64,000 bases of DNA from Corylus avellana (GCF_901000735.1 NC_081544.1:34547235-34611234); one strand, 5' to 3'; positions 46,542 to 59,556 are shown, numbered from the stretch's first letter. Notes: generated by a model from the letters alone, not told the origin. Made by a program: numbers and translations.

Positions 46542-46687
46542 TTCATGTTAAGATGATGGATGCAATGAGTAAAAATAAATTCATATAGCTGACCTAATTC
46601 ACAACTGCGTTGATATTTGCAAACCCAATTCCTATCTAATTAAGTACAGCACTTTGAGAGTTTCTCTTGCTCAACTCGAACCAAAAT

Positions 46688-49302
46688 ATGGGGAGGCTCT
46701 TTTGCTTCTCCTTCCTCCCTCTTGTATCTTTTCTAATGATCATCATCTTCTCCCAAACCAAGCCTGCTATGGCTGTCTCACTGAGTACAAATTCAAGGTG
46801 GATTGTCAACGAAGCTGGTGGGCTGCGTGTGAAGCTGGCGTGCGTGAATTGGGTGTCACATTTGTCGCCCGTGGTGGCTGAGGGTCTTAGCAAGCAGCCC
46901 ATGGATGCAATCTCCAAGAGGATCGTTTCCATGGGATTCAATTGCGTTAGGCTCACTTGGCCACTTTCGTTGGCCACTAATCTCTCACTTGCTTCTCTCA
47001 CTGTAAGACAGTCGTTTGAGAGATTAGGCCTCTCTCAATACATTGCTAGCATCCAGGCTAACAACCCTTCCATCATTGATCTTTCCCTCATTAAGGCTTT
47101 CCAGGTAACATGCACTAATTTCTTCCAAACTCTTAAATCATCACATATTTGGGTGGGTGCATTTTTCCAGATTTTGTAACCAAGGAATATAATATATATT
47201 CTCAGGCAGTGGTGTCTAACCTTGGTGCCAACAATTTGATGGTCATATTAGACAATCACATCAGCGAGCCCGGCTGGTGTTGCAGTGAAACTGACGGCAA
47301 TGGTTTCTTTGGTGACAAGTATTTCAACCCGGACGTTTGGATTGAGGGGCTAACCCAAATGGCCACCATGTTTAAAGGTGTTGCCAATTTCGTTGGCATG
47401 AGCTTAAGGAACGAGCTCCGAGGCCCTAGACAGAACGTGAATGATTGGTACAGGTAGATACAAGCATAATCCTTTATTTTATTTTTTATGGGGTTAATTT
47501 GATCAATTTTGTGAAGGTACATGCAGAAAGGAGCAGAAGCAGTGCACACAGCGAACCCAGATGTTCTTGTGATTCTCTCAGGCCTGAGCTACGACACAAA
47601 CCTGTCATTCCTCCGAAATCAGCCACTGAACCTCACGTTCACCGGAAAGCTAGTATTTGAGGCGCACCGGTACGGATTTACAGATGACAGCACGTGGAAA
47701 AATAGGAACGCGAACGAAGCGTGTGGGATAGTGATGGACATAATCATGAGATCGGCAGGGTTTTTGTTGGAGCAGGAGTTGCCATTGTTTTTCAGCGAGT
47801 TTGGTATGGACTTAAGAGGCAACAATACACTTCTCAACCGCTACATGAATTGCTTCTTGGCTATGGCAGCTGATCTTGACTTTGATTGGGCCTTGTGGAC
47901 TCTTGGTGGGAGTTATTATATTAGGCAAGGAGTCATTGGATTCAACGAATACTATGGGCTGCTTAATTGGAATTGGACTGAACCCAGAAATTCAAACTTC
48001 CTGCAGAGGATATCTGCTCTCCAATCTCCTTTTCGAGGTAAGATATGGTCTTCTATACATTTTCCGTGCTTTCTAGAAGAAACTCAAGCACTCACGGCCG
48101 GAGACCTTTTTGTTTTTTTAATATATTTTTTTTTAATGCCTGTATTTTGACTTAGAAATCAAATAGGCACCTCAATTTAAAAGGTATCACAAATGGTGCA
48201 CAAATTATAAATCCATTTTTCATCCAAAAAAAAAAAAACTTAATGGCTCACCACGTCAAACCTATCGGCAAAAGATGAAAATGAACAGAAATAACAACTA
48301 CGTTTATAAATTGTCCACTGGTTTCGTTTGCAATACTTTTTGAAACCAAGTCGTTATTTGATTTTGAACCAAACCATTTTAATGCTCCCAGGTGTATTAC
48401 ATTTTTTACTATAAGTTTTTTTAAACTGTTAAAAATTTAACTTGATAATTTAATTAATTAGTGGTTGACTTGTCAACTAAATATTCTTAATTATTTTATT
48501 AATTATAGATTATCACATTAATTTGTGATTGTGTTTGTGGGACTTAAAAATGCTTTTACACTTAAAAAGCCTGTTTAAAGAAAAAAGTACTCATTTGGTA
48601 AAAAAATTAAAAGCGCTTTTAAGGGTCTAAAAAGTCAAAAAAATGGCCAAAACGCACTTTTGGCAAAAACTTAAAAATGGAGCTTTTGCACAAAAACTTT
48701 TTTGACTTAAAAGCTCTATTTCTCGAACGCAATCCCAAATAAATTCTTATAATTATATTAAAAGAATTAATATCTCAAGCAATTTTTTTTTCTTTCATTT
48801 TTCACCTTATTATACCATATGGAGAATATAGTAAATTAGATAATCAATTTGGGTTTTGTGACTTGCAGGGCCAGGCCTATCAGAAAGTAATGAACACCAA
48901 GTAATTTTTCACCCATTAACGGGTCTGTGTGTCCTAAAGGAATCAATGCTTGAATCATTGAGGTTGGGTCCCTGCAAAAGCTCTGAAGCCTGGAGTTACA
49001 CACCCCATAAGAGTTTATCACTGAAGGGAACAAATCTGTGCTTGCAAGCAGACGGATTGGGGAAGCTAGCAAAGCTTGGTGTTGATTGCACCAGCTCTGG
49101 TTCACAATGGGAAACCATCTCAGATTCCAAGATGCATCTCTCGTCGGAAGTTGGCAATGCTACTAGTCTTTGCCTTGATGTAGACTCCAGCCGTGCCATT
49201 GTGACAAATAGCTGCAAATGCTTGAGCAAAGACACAGCATGTGACCCAGAGAGTCAGTGGTTCAAGCTTGTTAAAAGCACAAGAGATATTCCAACCTCCT
49301 AA
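46688..49302 (+). CDS. Secreted GH5 hydrolase with C-terminal lectin domain (copy 1)
   Basis: Exons 46688-47104, 47206-47453, 47517-48037 and 48869-49302 encode 539 aa. A signal peptide (about 1-30, rich in Phe/Leu/Ile) directs it to the wall or secretory route. The GH5 fold (about 35-385) has NE in SLRNELRG (E209, acid/base), H272/Y274 in EAHRYGF, and the nucleophile E316 in FFSEFGMD. A cysteine-rich beta-trefoil (ricin-B-type) carbohydrate-binding domain fills about 395-530, with GLCVLK, LCLQADG, LCLDVD and SQWFKL. The family is the plant GH5 group usually annotated 'cellulase'; the true substrate (beta-glucan or mannan) is not known from sequence. The Trp usual in H-W-Y is Arg here. Intron 3 is 831 bp against 83 bp in copy 2, owing to inserted repeats. 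Confidence 0.93.
48522..48740. mobile_element. MITE in intron 3 of GH5 copy 1
   Basis: The left end TTTGTGATTGTGTTTGTGGG pairs imperfectly with the reverse complement of the right end (TTTGGGATTGCGTTCGAG). CTTAAAAA and TTTTTAAG blocks continue the symmetry. It is non-coding and absent from the same intron of copy 2. A hAT-like origin is possible. Confidence 0.5.
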
Positions 49303-51978
49303 ATATCCTTCGAGAACAACTTTTGCTGATGTGGTTTGTTTTTTTATAGCAATTGTTAAAATATTAATTAAATCATTAGTTTAAACTTACTTTTTATTTT
49401 TGGTTAAATATTTTATACGTTGGGTATGCATTATAATATTAATTAAATAATTAAATTTACTTTTTTTTTTTAATATTTTAAGCTTTAAAAAAAAAATTGA
49501 TAATTTTTTTTAAAAAAATATTTTATATTTGTGCTTGACATGAGAATATCGAGTTGCCAACAAAGGAAGCAATTGTGAACAGTGCAGCATAGAGATCTCA
49601 GAGATGATGTCTTTTGGTTTGGGCACTGAGGATTGATTATGTATCACTTGAGCATGGTGAGCCTGGGGGCTTGGTCCTCATGGGCCTTCTGCAGCTGAGG
49701 CCCCCGGGTATAGGCCTTCTCTTTGGTCACGTTGTTAGCCATCATGCCCATCACTTGCGTGCCTTCAATTTCTTGACGTGGGCTTATATTCTGTTGTGCC
49801 AAGGTTTAGAAGGCCACATTTTAAAGGCCCAGTAAAAGCAAAGCAGTTAAAATGAAGAGGGAAAATTAAAGAGAAAGAGGGAAGTTGTTCAAGGGAATGG
49901 CCAAGGTGGACAAGAGTGAAATATGCTGAACCTATAAAAAGACAAATAAAATGAAAGAAAAATAGAAAGACTTGGAGCATGGGAGAATCACATGGGTTTA
50001 TATATATATATATATACGAGTAAATTTTATTAAAAAAAAATATTTTTTTTTTTCGTGCCATTAAAAAAAATATTTCTCGCATATTAAAGTATACGTGACA
50101 AATTTATAAACTGGATTTAAGAAAAACTCCATCCAAAATTAGGGGTGAAAATTCATGTCCGCATATCGGATTTGCAGGTCGTGTAAACAAATTTCAACCA
50201 TAAATGTTGTATGTTAGGTTCGTGTTCTTATTGTGGCTTTGATATAAGATTATATAGGTCAACTATTATCTAACTTATTTAATTGAATGGACCTAATTTC
50301 TTAACCTTAATTTATTAATTTTATATTGAGTTCATATTAAATTTGTGAATCCTATCAAAACTTTAACGGCCCACCCAAAAAAATAAAAATATAGACAAGC
50401 ATAACCAATCGGCAAAAGCAATAGCATGTGCATTGCCTTGCAAGTCTGACAAAGCCGAAAGTTGTAAGGGACAATTATCTCTTACGCCTAAAGAAAGAGG
50501 GTGTAATGGAAAACTAGTTCACTTTCTTCACTCTATTGGTTACTTGTTTGACCACATAACTTGGCGTGTTTACAAGGCTAATGGGTCATTCTCACGCTCA
50601 TGACATAAGCAGATACTTGGACGAGAAAAAGACCCAAGTAATAACTACATGGTTCTTACAAAAAAAAATAAAAATAATGACTACATGGTAAAATAGCAAG
50701 ACCATCCACACAGCCTCAATTAGCAACATCATGGCTGGTTACCAATTTGTGGGTAAATGACTAAATGGTTCTTTCACTTCTTTGTGTTTTCTTTGCAAAA
50801 GGAATATACTGTGCCTTGTGTTTGGTGTGCCCTAGGCATAGAATAATGAATTTTCCTGCTTCACAATTCTGCTATTTAACACTTAAAATTATAAATTTTC
50901 CGTGTGTCGAGGTTTACTAGTATTCATTGATTAAAATTAAGAAAAATTACCCATATCTAGCTCTCTCAAATTTATACCCAAATTGTAATGTCCTCTTAAC
51001 TTTAGAAAATTGCAATTGACTTTCCAAACTACTTCAGCCATTATGATTTTTCTTTTCACTTAGACGGCAACGTATCACGCGACCCACACATGATGTAACA
51101 TGTCCATTATGTCCTCATTATATCTATAAAAATACAATTATGACTTTGGATTTAGTTGTGACTATGTGAGTCTCCTTTTATTTATTTATTTTTATGTTGA
51201 TGCATGGGTATTATTGTCGTTTGAGTTACGTGTATATAACATGACTCACTTTTCATTGAATTTAACAAAAAATCATAACGAGAGAAATAAGTGAAAGGGT
51301 TAGGCAATTTGATAAAACATTACAATTTTAGAATATCAAGGAGGTAAGTGTAGTTTTCTTTAAAATTAATTAGCGTAAGAGAAATACTAAAATTCACACT
51401 TTTATCTCATTTTTATTCGATTTTGTTTATATGACATTGCCACTTTGTCTTTATTATAATAAAATAAAATAAAAAAACTAAATGACAGTGCCATATCAAC
51501 ATATTGAAATAAAAATAAGATAAAAATAGTGTAGTATACAATGTTACTAAAAGCTTTAATATTGGCTTTTACATCTTTAAATGATCTACCTTTTAAGAGT
51601 ATATGTAATATGTTACCCCCACCAATGATCCCACGGGATGTCCGACTTCTTTATATGGGAAATATATAATTGAATTAAACTCCTCTAAGTAAAAACCTTA
51701 ATTCAAAGAAATACTCGCATGAAAAGTACACCATTGTGCACAAGGTGAATATAGTAGCTAATTGATGTCGGGAGAAAGATGGTGGGGGCGGGCCAATAGA
51801 AAGAGAGGATTTAGAAATTAATAACCTTTTCTTTTTTCTTTGTCTTTTTCTTTTTTTTCTATTTAAACCAGAAGTGGTTGGATATATATTCATATGCTCA
51901 TGAGCTCATCATATAAGTAGGAGTTTTCAGTTCTCCTTCCTTCCCCAACACCTCCACCGTCGAAGCAATTAACTCAAT
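49303..51978. other. Spacer between the two GH5 genes
   Basis: No gene seen. 50145-50380 (GGGGTGAAAATTCATGTCCG and following) is a common plant dispersed-repeat type. A/T runs and a (TA)n run (49999-50014) occur. A TATA-like CTATTTAAAC at about 51859-51868 may serve copy 2. Confidence 0.4.
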
Positions 51979-54250
51979 ATGGGGAGCTCATGCTTCTTCT
52001 CCTTCCTCTCTGTTCTATCTCTTCTGATAATCTCCCCGGCTGTCACCGCTTTGCCGCTACACACCAGTTCACGGTGGCTTGTGGACGAAGCCGGGCAGCG
52101 GGTGAAGCTGGCGTGCGTTAATTGGGTGACACATCTGGAAGTCCTGGTGGCTGAGGGTCTCAGCAAGCAGCCCGTGGACGTGATCTCCAAGAGGATTACG
52201 TCCATGGGATTCAATTGCGTTAGGCTCACTTGGCCTCTTTACTTGGTCACCAACGACTCGCTGGCTTCTCTCACCGTAAGACAGTCGTTCCTGAGTCTCG
52301 GGCTGTCGGAATCCATTTCCGGTCTCCAGGCTAACAACCCCTCCATCATTGATCTTTCGCTCATACAAGCATACCAGGTAACAGTGAAATACCTGTTCTT
52401 AATTCTTTTCCCAAATTTTTTATTTAATTAATTACCCCATAAAACTTACGAAGAAGAGAATAAAATAATTCATGAAGTGCACATCCTTATCTTTTGGTTG
52501 TGATGTTTTTTTAGAGATCTCACGGATAAACATGGGAATTTGTTGGGTTCTTCACGGGTTTGGTTTGATCTAGAATTAACTCAGCTCGCGTGTCGACGAC
52601 TTTGTAGTAAAGAGACCAATAAAATACAGCCACGTTTCGTCTTTTTTCCTGTTTTTAATGTTTGCTACTTCTAGTTTGATATTGATAATTTTTTTTTTTT
52701 TTTTTGAAGATAAATATCAGATTCGAATTAAAAGGAGCCTAGCTCAGAGTTCACAATCTCCCAGATAGTTTGATATTGATAAATGATAACGCTGTATTTT
52801 TAATTAAAATTTTATATTGACAAAATTTGAATATCTCAGGCGGTGGTCTCTAGCTTGGGGGCTAACAATGTGATGGTCATATTGGACAATCACATAAGCA
52901 AGCCCGGTTGGTGTTGCAGCAGCTCCGATGGGAATGGGTTCTTTGGCGACCAGTATTTCAACCCGGACCTCTGGATTCAGGGACTCACTCGGATGGCCAC
53001 CATCTTTAACGGCGTGCCCAATGTGATTGGCATGAGCTTGAGGAATGAGCTCCGAGGCCCTAGACAAAACGTTAAGGATTGGTACAGGTACATATGATCA
53101 TCATATACGGTTGGGCTTTGACACAATGATCCAAATCTAGATACACAATATTGTATGTATATGGTTGATTGTAATTTGAGTTTGGTGAAATGAAATGAAC
53201 TAGGTACATGCAGGGAGGAGCAGAGGCAGTGCATTCAGCAAACCCAGATGTTCTTGTCATTCTCTCCGGCCTTGGCTTCGACAAAGACCTGTCGTTCATC
53301 CGTAATCAACCGGTGAATCTCACTTTCACTGGAAAACTAGTATACGAGATGCACTGGTACGGGTTTTCGGATGGAAAGTCATGGGAATCCGGCAACCCGA
53401 ATCAAGTGTGTGGGAGAGTGGTAAACAACATGATGAGGCTCTCAGGATATCTGTTGGACCAGGGTTGGCCATTGTTCGTGAGTGAGTTTGGGATGGACCT
53501 GAGAGGCAACAATGTGAATGACAACAGGTTTATGGATTGCTTCCTGGGTTGGGCGGCCGAGCTTGATCTCGATTTTGCCCTTTGGACACTTGTTGGGAGT
53601 TATTATTTGAGAGAGGGCATTGTTGGGTTAAATGAGTACTACGGGGTGCTTGATTGGAATTGGTGTGGGACCAGAAATTTAACCTTCCTGCAGAGGATCT
53701 CTGCTCTCCAGACTCCTTTTCAAGGTATTCTCTATTTTTCCATCTTCTTTTTTTCTTCTTCAAATTCAAATCCTTATTCCTGAGGGGCTGTGGACTTGCA
53801 CTTGCAGGGCCAGGCCTATCAGAAACTAATCTACACAAAGTAATTTTCCATCCATCAACGGGTCTGTGTGTCCTGAGAAAATCTATGCTTGACCCACTAA
53901 CATTGGGTCCCTGCGCCGCTTCTGATTCCTGGAGATACACTCCCCAGAAAACTTTATCACTGAGGGGAACTTATTTCTGCTTACAAGCAGAAGGATTGGG
54001 AAAACCAGCAAGACTTAGCATAATTTGCACAGACCCTAATTCAAAGTGGGAAATTATCTCAGATTCTAAGATGCATCTCTCATCCACGGTTGGCAAAGAT
54101 TCTGTCTGCCTGGATGTCGACCCCAACAATACCATTGTCACAAATACTTGCAAATGTTTGAACAGAGATAACACGTGTGACCCAGGGAGCCAGTGGTTCA
54201 AGCTTGTTGACAGTACAAGAAGTCCAAGTTATGCAGAATCCTTGAGATAA
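51979..54250 (+). CDS. Secreted GH5 hydrolase with C-terminal lectin domain (copy 2)
   Basis: Exons 51979-52377, 52840-53087, 53204-53724 and 53808-54250 encode 536 aa. Exons 2 and 3 have exactly the same lengths (248 and 521 nt) and phases as in copy 1, showing tandem duplication. A signal peptide spans about 1-24. In the GH5 domain the acid/base is E203 (SLRNELRG), H266/W267/Y268 are in EMHWYGF and the nucleophile is E310 (FVSEFGMD). The beta-trefoil lectin region follows (GLCVLR, FCLQAEG, VCLDVD, SQWFKL). The complete catalytic set suggests an active enzyme on beta-linked wall polysaccharide; the substrate is uncertain. It is convergent with the proteasome gene 600 bp downstream. A SINE sits in intron 1. 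Confidence 0.94.
52689..52765 (-). mobile_element. SINE-like retroposon with 17-bp TSD in GH5 copy 2 intron 1
   Basis: Perfect direct repeats TAGTTTGATATTGATAA (52672-52688 and 52766-52782) flank a 77-bp insert that begins with a run of T on the plus strand. On the minus strand it reads a short body with GAGCTAGGCTCC and a box-B-like TTCGAATCT, then poly-A. It differs in sequence from the SINEs at 7993 and 45309. Confidence 0.75.
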
Positions 54251-54856
54251 ACTCCATCTTGGTTTTTGCCTGGCAAGGATTTTATATTCTGCACGGTTCT
54301 ACCCTGCAAGAACTCCAAATCATTTTCTTGAAACTCATCCACTTCATCGTCTGTTTGCCCCAAAATGACCTAGCAAAATCCCAATTCATTGGGCCTTTCA
54401 ATACAATCAAATAGAAAGCTCCAAGGGCGCCATATTCTAGGAACCAAACTATGTGATTGAATAAATAAAAAATGTTGTTATTTGGAAGTTTCTTCAAGTT
54501 GATTATTGGGCTTATATGCTGCGAAAGTATATTCAATTAATTCCATGATAATAATGGAGTGATCTAAAGCTGAGAAAACAGGGAAAAAGAATTGACTATT
54601 TCATCTCCAAATACTCACCTTACAATCTTAACTATAATTTTTAATAATTTAAAGCATGTCCACAAGATCAGGACTCTCAGGTTGATTGATTTCCAGCTTA
54701 AGTAAGCCAAAGATAATAGAACAATAGTTTGAAATTGACTATTAGGCCCACAGAAAGTTCATCCAAATCACCTGGCTTAAATTACATGACGAGATTTAAA
54801 GCAATGAGTGTAAAAGAAATCCATTCAAGTTGTAACATGAAGTTGAACCGGAGATC
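54251..54856. other. Spacer between convergent GH5 and proteasome genes
   Basis: This holds the two 3' UTRs and nothing else that I recognise. Confidence 0.5.
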
Positions 54857-57800
54857 TCATTCTTCCATTGCATCTCCTCCTTCAATCACTCCCACCATTT
54901 CTTTCAATGGCGTAACCTTTGTGAATAGAACCTCTGCAACCATGAAAAATCAATGGTACCATACTGTTAATATCCCCAGGATGCATCAATTTGCATGCAA
55001 AATACAGAGTATTTATGGCCTTGCCTAAAGCATCTCCACTAAAGAAAAATAAATATAAACGAAGTGAAAACTGCATAATAAGAATCAGGGAACAAATTGG
55101 TAATCTTTGAAACAATTAGGTAGACTTGCGATGGTTGCAAACCATTCTCTCATCTTGTCCCTCATTTTAAAATTATCTGAAATCAAATAATTATGTAATT
55201 AAAGACACCAAAGTGTCATAATCTTCGGGTGGTTTATAGAAAAGGCTCAGTTAATTGGACTGAAATGCATTTGCTTCATTACTAAATAGGGAAATAAAGA
55301 GAAAACAAATACAAGTGAAGAGGAAGAGACACTTCATTTAATTATCCTCCGTGAAGTTTCACGCAAGATAAGTTAGAAACAAAATTAACCCTGCCCTCTT
55401 TAAAGTGGTTGAATCTTTTGCTAGTTGTTACATTCAACTTGTTTTTAAATCCTTTCCTTCAAATTCAATCTATCTTCTAAGGAAATTATAGTGGACCCAG
55501 AAGAAACTTTAGAATCTTTCCTCCACTCATGCAAAGGAAAATTTGACATTTCCACTTCTCTCCTTTAACATAGCTAAACAAAGCGTAAACAGCTAAAAGT
55601 TGGAATTTTCCCTAACCAAATAAAATTTTAAATTATTCAAAGTTAGCATATATCATTCAACAATATATAAGAGCATAAACTAAAAGTCAATTAACTTCTA
55701 CAAGGCAAATGATAGGCAGCAACGGTTAGGATAGAACTATTAACCTATCTTCTTGGGAAATGAAAATCCTTGGGAATGGAAATAGGTTCGAGGATTTGGC
55801 ATGTGGTGGTTTCTCAAGTACTCCTTGTGCCCCTAGACCAGCAAGCATAATCAAAATGAGTTACAGGAGCCGGCCAAAACTTAAGAGATGAAAAAAAAAA
55901 TTCATACAAAAAGAAATTTGTCATTTAATGGTATGAATTGAAGAACCACAAACCTTAGTTATTACACAAATATCTACATTGCTTCCACTTCCCAAGTCAT
56001 TGAAAATACCAGAGCAAATTGCCTCACACACCAAATTTATTCCTTCTTCCCTCTGCAGAAAAGTTTCTTCGAAAATCATTATGGAACATACAAATATATA
56101 ATCTCCCAGTAACAAATGACCAACACCTGGTTCTCAGAACTATGAACTTCATTTCTTAAAGCAAAACTACAACCGAATTAGAAGAATATTTCCCAAAGTA
56201 GACTAAGTCATATAGTTTGATCAAGCGATAACAAAAAAAGAAAAGGAATTATTCCACTTAACTCTGGAGAGAGTTAGATAGAGTAAAGTTCAAGTTAAAA
56301 GCACCTCCAATCATATAGTAGAGAGTAGAGAGTAGCTTACTGTCAGCCCTTCATGGTACTTCGATTCAAAAACAGCCATTGCAGCAAGGGAACCAGAACC
56401 CATTGTGGCAAATGGCAAACTGTCTGTTGATCCATGAGGGTAGATCTGTGCAATGAAATCAATTCAAGAAGTGAAAGTCAGTATCATGCACAACAAGAAA
56501 ATAATATAAGTTCAGGTGTTCGTAAATGCAACCCAACTCACAGTGTGCAAATGTGGACCAGTAACATCAACTCCACCAAGCACCAAAGCAGCTTGAACGT
56601 GACCTTGGTAGCTGAACAAGTAACCAAGCAGTTAGGCCTCATTTAAGTCATCATCATTCACTAACACTAACAAGTAGAGTTATATTGCAAGGGACAGCAT
56701 TGACAGAAAATGAGCTTACTTGAAAAGGTGAGATTTCAAAAGTGTAAGAGCTGTGACAACCCTTGATTCTCGACCACCAGTGTGATAGCGATGCAGCTGC
56801 AGTTGTGAATTGACCATCTCTATAAAAAGCACCATCATGCAAAAACAATATTAAATAACTATTAACAATTGAAAAGACGTAGTTGGATGTGAGTTAGTGG
56901 TAGAAGCATCATAAACAACTACATGACGAGTTTTCTTATGGAACACAACTCAAAATTACCTGTTACAGCCTCTGTATCAGCAGCAGTTCCTGCTCCACAG
57001 CAATAAATATTAGGTGCCATGTAATGAATTTTCTCACAGTTCTTATCACAAACTATTGGCCCTTCGGTGGCTCTTGTGTCTGCCCCTAGAATAACACCAT
57101 CCTGGGGAAAAGTTGAGAAAATTATATTAAAAAGCTGAAAGAAACATGAACTCCACGGGAAATTAGAGTAATTCCAAAATAATTAAGGACCAGTAGAAAA
57201 GTCCTAATAATAATTTCACTGCAACAGAATACCAGATAAAAACAGGCACAGCCACACTCCCCAACCCCCCTTCTTCAAAAAGCAAAAGATTAGATCGTTC
57301 AATACCAACCATGATAACCGAATTGGGAATCAGTGCTCAACTTCATTAGTGCATTGGAGACTTGCAAACGAATTCATAAATGTAGTTTCAAAAGAATAAA
57401 AGATCCAAGCATACGAATGAACTCACTAGGAAACACGAAACGGGAGCATATAATGCAGCATTTGAAAATCTACACAGTGTCCATATTTGCGCATAGGTGT
57501 TATTTAATCAATTTCGCTTTCTAGTCTAGTCTGTAACAGATATGAGCATATAAGGTCCACATCAAATTTAGCTTAATAGTTAAAACCACAAGGTCCACAA
57601 CCAATGTATCGCATAAATTTTGATAATTCTTATGTTCCTTCCTAACATTAGCGAATATCAAGTAATTGATAAGGCAATAAACAGATTGATTCTGAAAAGC
57701 CAAAGACTAAGCTTGCCAACTATAAATATATTACCTGAAAAATTAGACCGACTATAGTTGTTCCGGTCTTGCGAAAAGACGGTAGCGGAACGCCTTTCTT

Positions 57801-57878
57801 AGAAAGCATATCATTGCGTCTACACAAATCGAAGCTGAATCCACCCTTAGGTGGAACCTCCACAGCTGCCTGAGACAT
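54857..57878 (-). CDS. PBB: 20S proteasome subunit beta-2 (beta type-7)
   Basis: Eight exons give 274 aa: 57878-57735, 57101-56960, 56819-56720, 56611-56542, 56445-56341, 56052-55954, 55832-55745 and 54933-54857. The product is the trypsin-like catalytic beta subunit of the 20S core, made as a precursor. A 39-residue propeptide ends at KTG, and cleavage exposes Thr40 as the catalytic N-terminus of mature TTIVGLIF. Asp56, Arg58 and Lys72 match mature positions D17, R19 and K33 of the active site. GGxD-type core motifs [22 protein letters not shown] and [13 protein letters not shown] are intact. The C-terminal arm ends GGDAMEE. Length and motifs equal the Arabidopsis PBB pair. The last intron is about 810 bp. 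Promoter elements were not identified. Confidence 0.95.
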
Positions 57879-58577
57879 TTTCAATTCCACAAACGAACCT
57901 ACTCATCCAAGAAAGATAAACCGCTGAAAGAAATTAACACAGTACAATACCGGAGCTAGGGCTTAAGCACTAACAGAATAATTAACTGAAAAGGAAATAC
58001 GCAAAAAATTCGTTTAAAAAAAGAAAAAGAAACGAAAATCAAACAGATAGAGCCCTAATTTCACGCTTTTCGACGCTCAACTAGGAATTAGAAATCAGGT
58101 ACACGTAGCGGTGCGTTTGGTTGCTCAGAAACCGGATAAGCAAAAGAAAGTGTGATGAAGAACGCAATTTTTTTTTCTTTGATGTGCTTTCCTTTTTCTC
58201 AGCGATCAAACAGTCGGAGAACTTTACAGAATTTGAATGCTGTATTAAAAATGTTGTGGAAATCACAAGGAATTGGAGACTGGAGAGTACCCGAGAGATC
58301 GATGCGTAAAGCCGGTGAAAGTTTGAGAATGATACAGTCCACGGCCTCAAAGGTTATTTAACAGAGTAATCTTGGAGGGGAAGAAAAGAGTTATAAGGTG
58401 GTTTAGAAACGACAGTTTTCTTATTACATGAACTGTCGTTTGGAGTACCATACGGCATACGCACTTTGTGAAAGATAACATTTACGCTAAGCCATACTCT
58501 TCGGTCGGCCTATGCATAAATAATTTAGGGCCCATTTTGGGTCAACCCATTTAACTTAAGGGCTATTCTCATAATTA
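57879..58577. other. Upstream region of the proteasome gene
   Basis: 5' flank of the minus-strand proteasome gene. No separate gene or clear regulatory element was recognised. Confidence 0.4.
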
Positions 58578-59553
58578 GGCCCCGTTTACTTCAACCTAAA
58601 ATGGTTTCCTTCGTAAAATATTTTCAAAAAAGCCATTTTTCCTGAAAATATTTTTCGTCGAAAACATTTTACGGCGTTTACCTTGCACACAAAAAATAAT
58701 TTTTTATTTTTTTATATATTTTTTTCAATAAGGTCTCCGCCGGGACCTGCACAAGACTTGTTTGAGACCCCGCAGGGACCTGCCCGGGACTCCGCCGGAA
58801 CTTAACCGAGACTTGTCCGGGACCTACCTGAGACTTGACCGGGACCCACCCGAGACTTGCCTGGGACTCTGCCAGGACCCGCCCAAGACTTGACCGGGAC
58901 TTGCCCGGGACTTGACTGGGACCCCGTTGGGACTTAACCGGGACCCGCCCGGGACTTGCTCGGGACTTACCCTAGACCCCGTCGGACTTGACCGGGACCT
59001 GCCCAGGACTTGCTCGGGATCTCGCCGGGACTTGACCGGGACCCACCCAGGACTCGACCGGGCAAGTCTCGGGCGAGTCTTGAGTAGGTCCGGTCAAGTC
59101 TCGGGTGGGTCCCAGGCAAGTCCTGGGCGGGTCTCGGTCAAGTCCATGGAGGGTCCTAGTCAAGTCCTGGGCAAGTTCCGGTTACATCCCGGGCGGGTCT
59201 CGAACAAGTCCTGGGAGGGTCCTGGTCAAGTCCCGGGCAGGTCCCAGGCATGTCCCGGTCAAGTCTCGGGCAGGTCTCGGGCAGGTCCCAGTCAGGTCCT
59301 AGGCTGGTCCCGGTCGGGTCCCGGCGAGGTTTTGGCGGGTCTTGGCAAGGTCCTTCGATTTAAGAATGATATGCTTATAGTCGGATAATAGTTTACGATT
59401 TTCAAAACCGTAAACCATTTTCCGAAAATTAAAGAAGAATTTTCGGTCAAAAGGAAAATATTTTCCGTTGACCACTATTTTACGTCGAAGTAAACAAAGT
59501 AAAATACGGAAATCATTTTCTGGAAACCATTTTACGTCGAAGTAAACGGAGCC
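58578..59553. mobile_element. 976-bp foldback TIR element, TTA target duplication
   Basis: The ends GGCCCCGTTTACTTC and GAAGTAAACGGAGCC are inverted repeats that continue for about 32 bp with three mismatches. TTA occurs directly outside both ends (58575-58577 and 59554-59556). A 3-bp TTA duplication with GGCC-starting ends fits PIF/Harbinger-type non-autonomous elements. The interior is a GC-rich minisatellite whose left half is the inverse of its right half, followed by an AT-rich segment. No transposase is present. The long plus-strand frame at 58912-59388 is a by-product of repeats lacking stops. Confidence 0.8.
58731..59350. repeat. Inverted GC-rich minisatellite
   Basis: Left of about 59058 the plus strand consists of units such as CGGGACTTGACCGGGACC (10-11-bp half units, about 20-22 bp per pair). 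Right of it the units are the reverse complement (GGTCCCGGTCAAGTCCCGGG-type). The whole can fold into one long imperfect hairpin. Confidence 0.85.
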
Positions 59554-59556
59554 TTA

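Noticed and set aside
58912..59388. A 158-codon open frame through the GC-rich repeat
   Set aside because: It is a by-product of stop-poor minisatellite units, crosses the inversion centre and lies inside a transposon.
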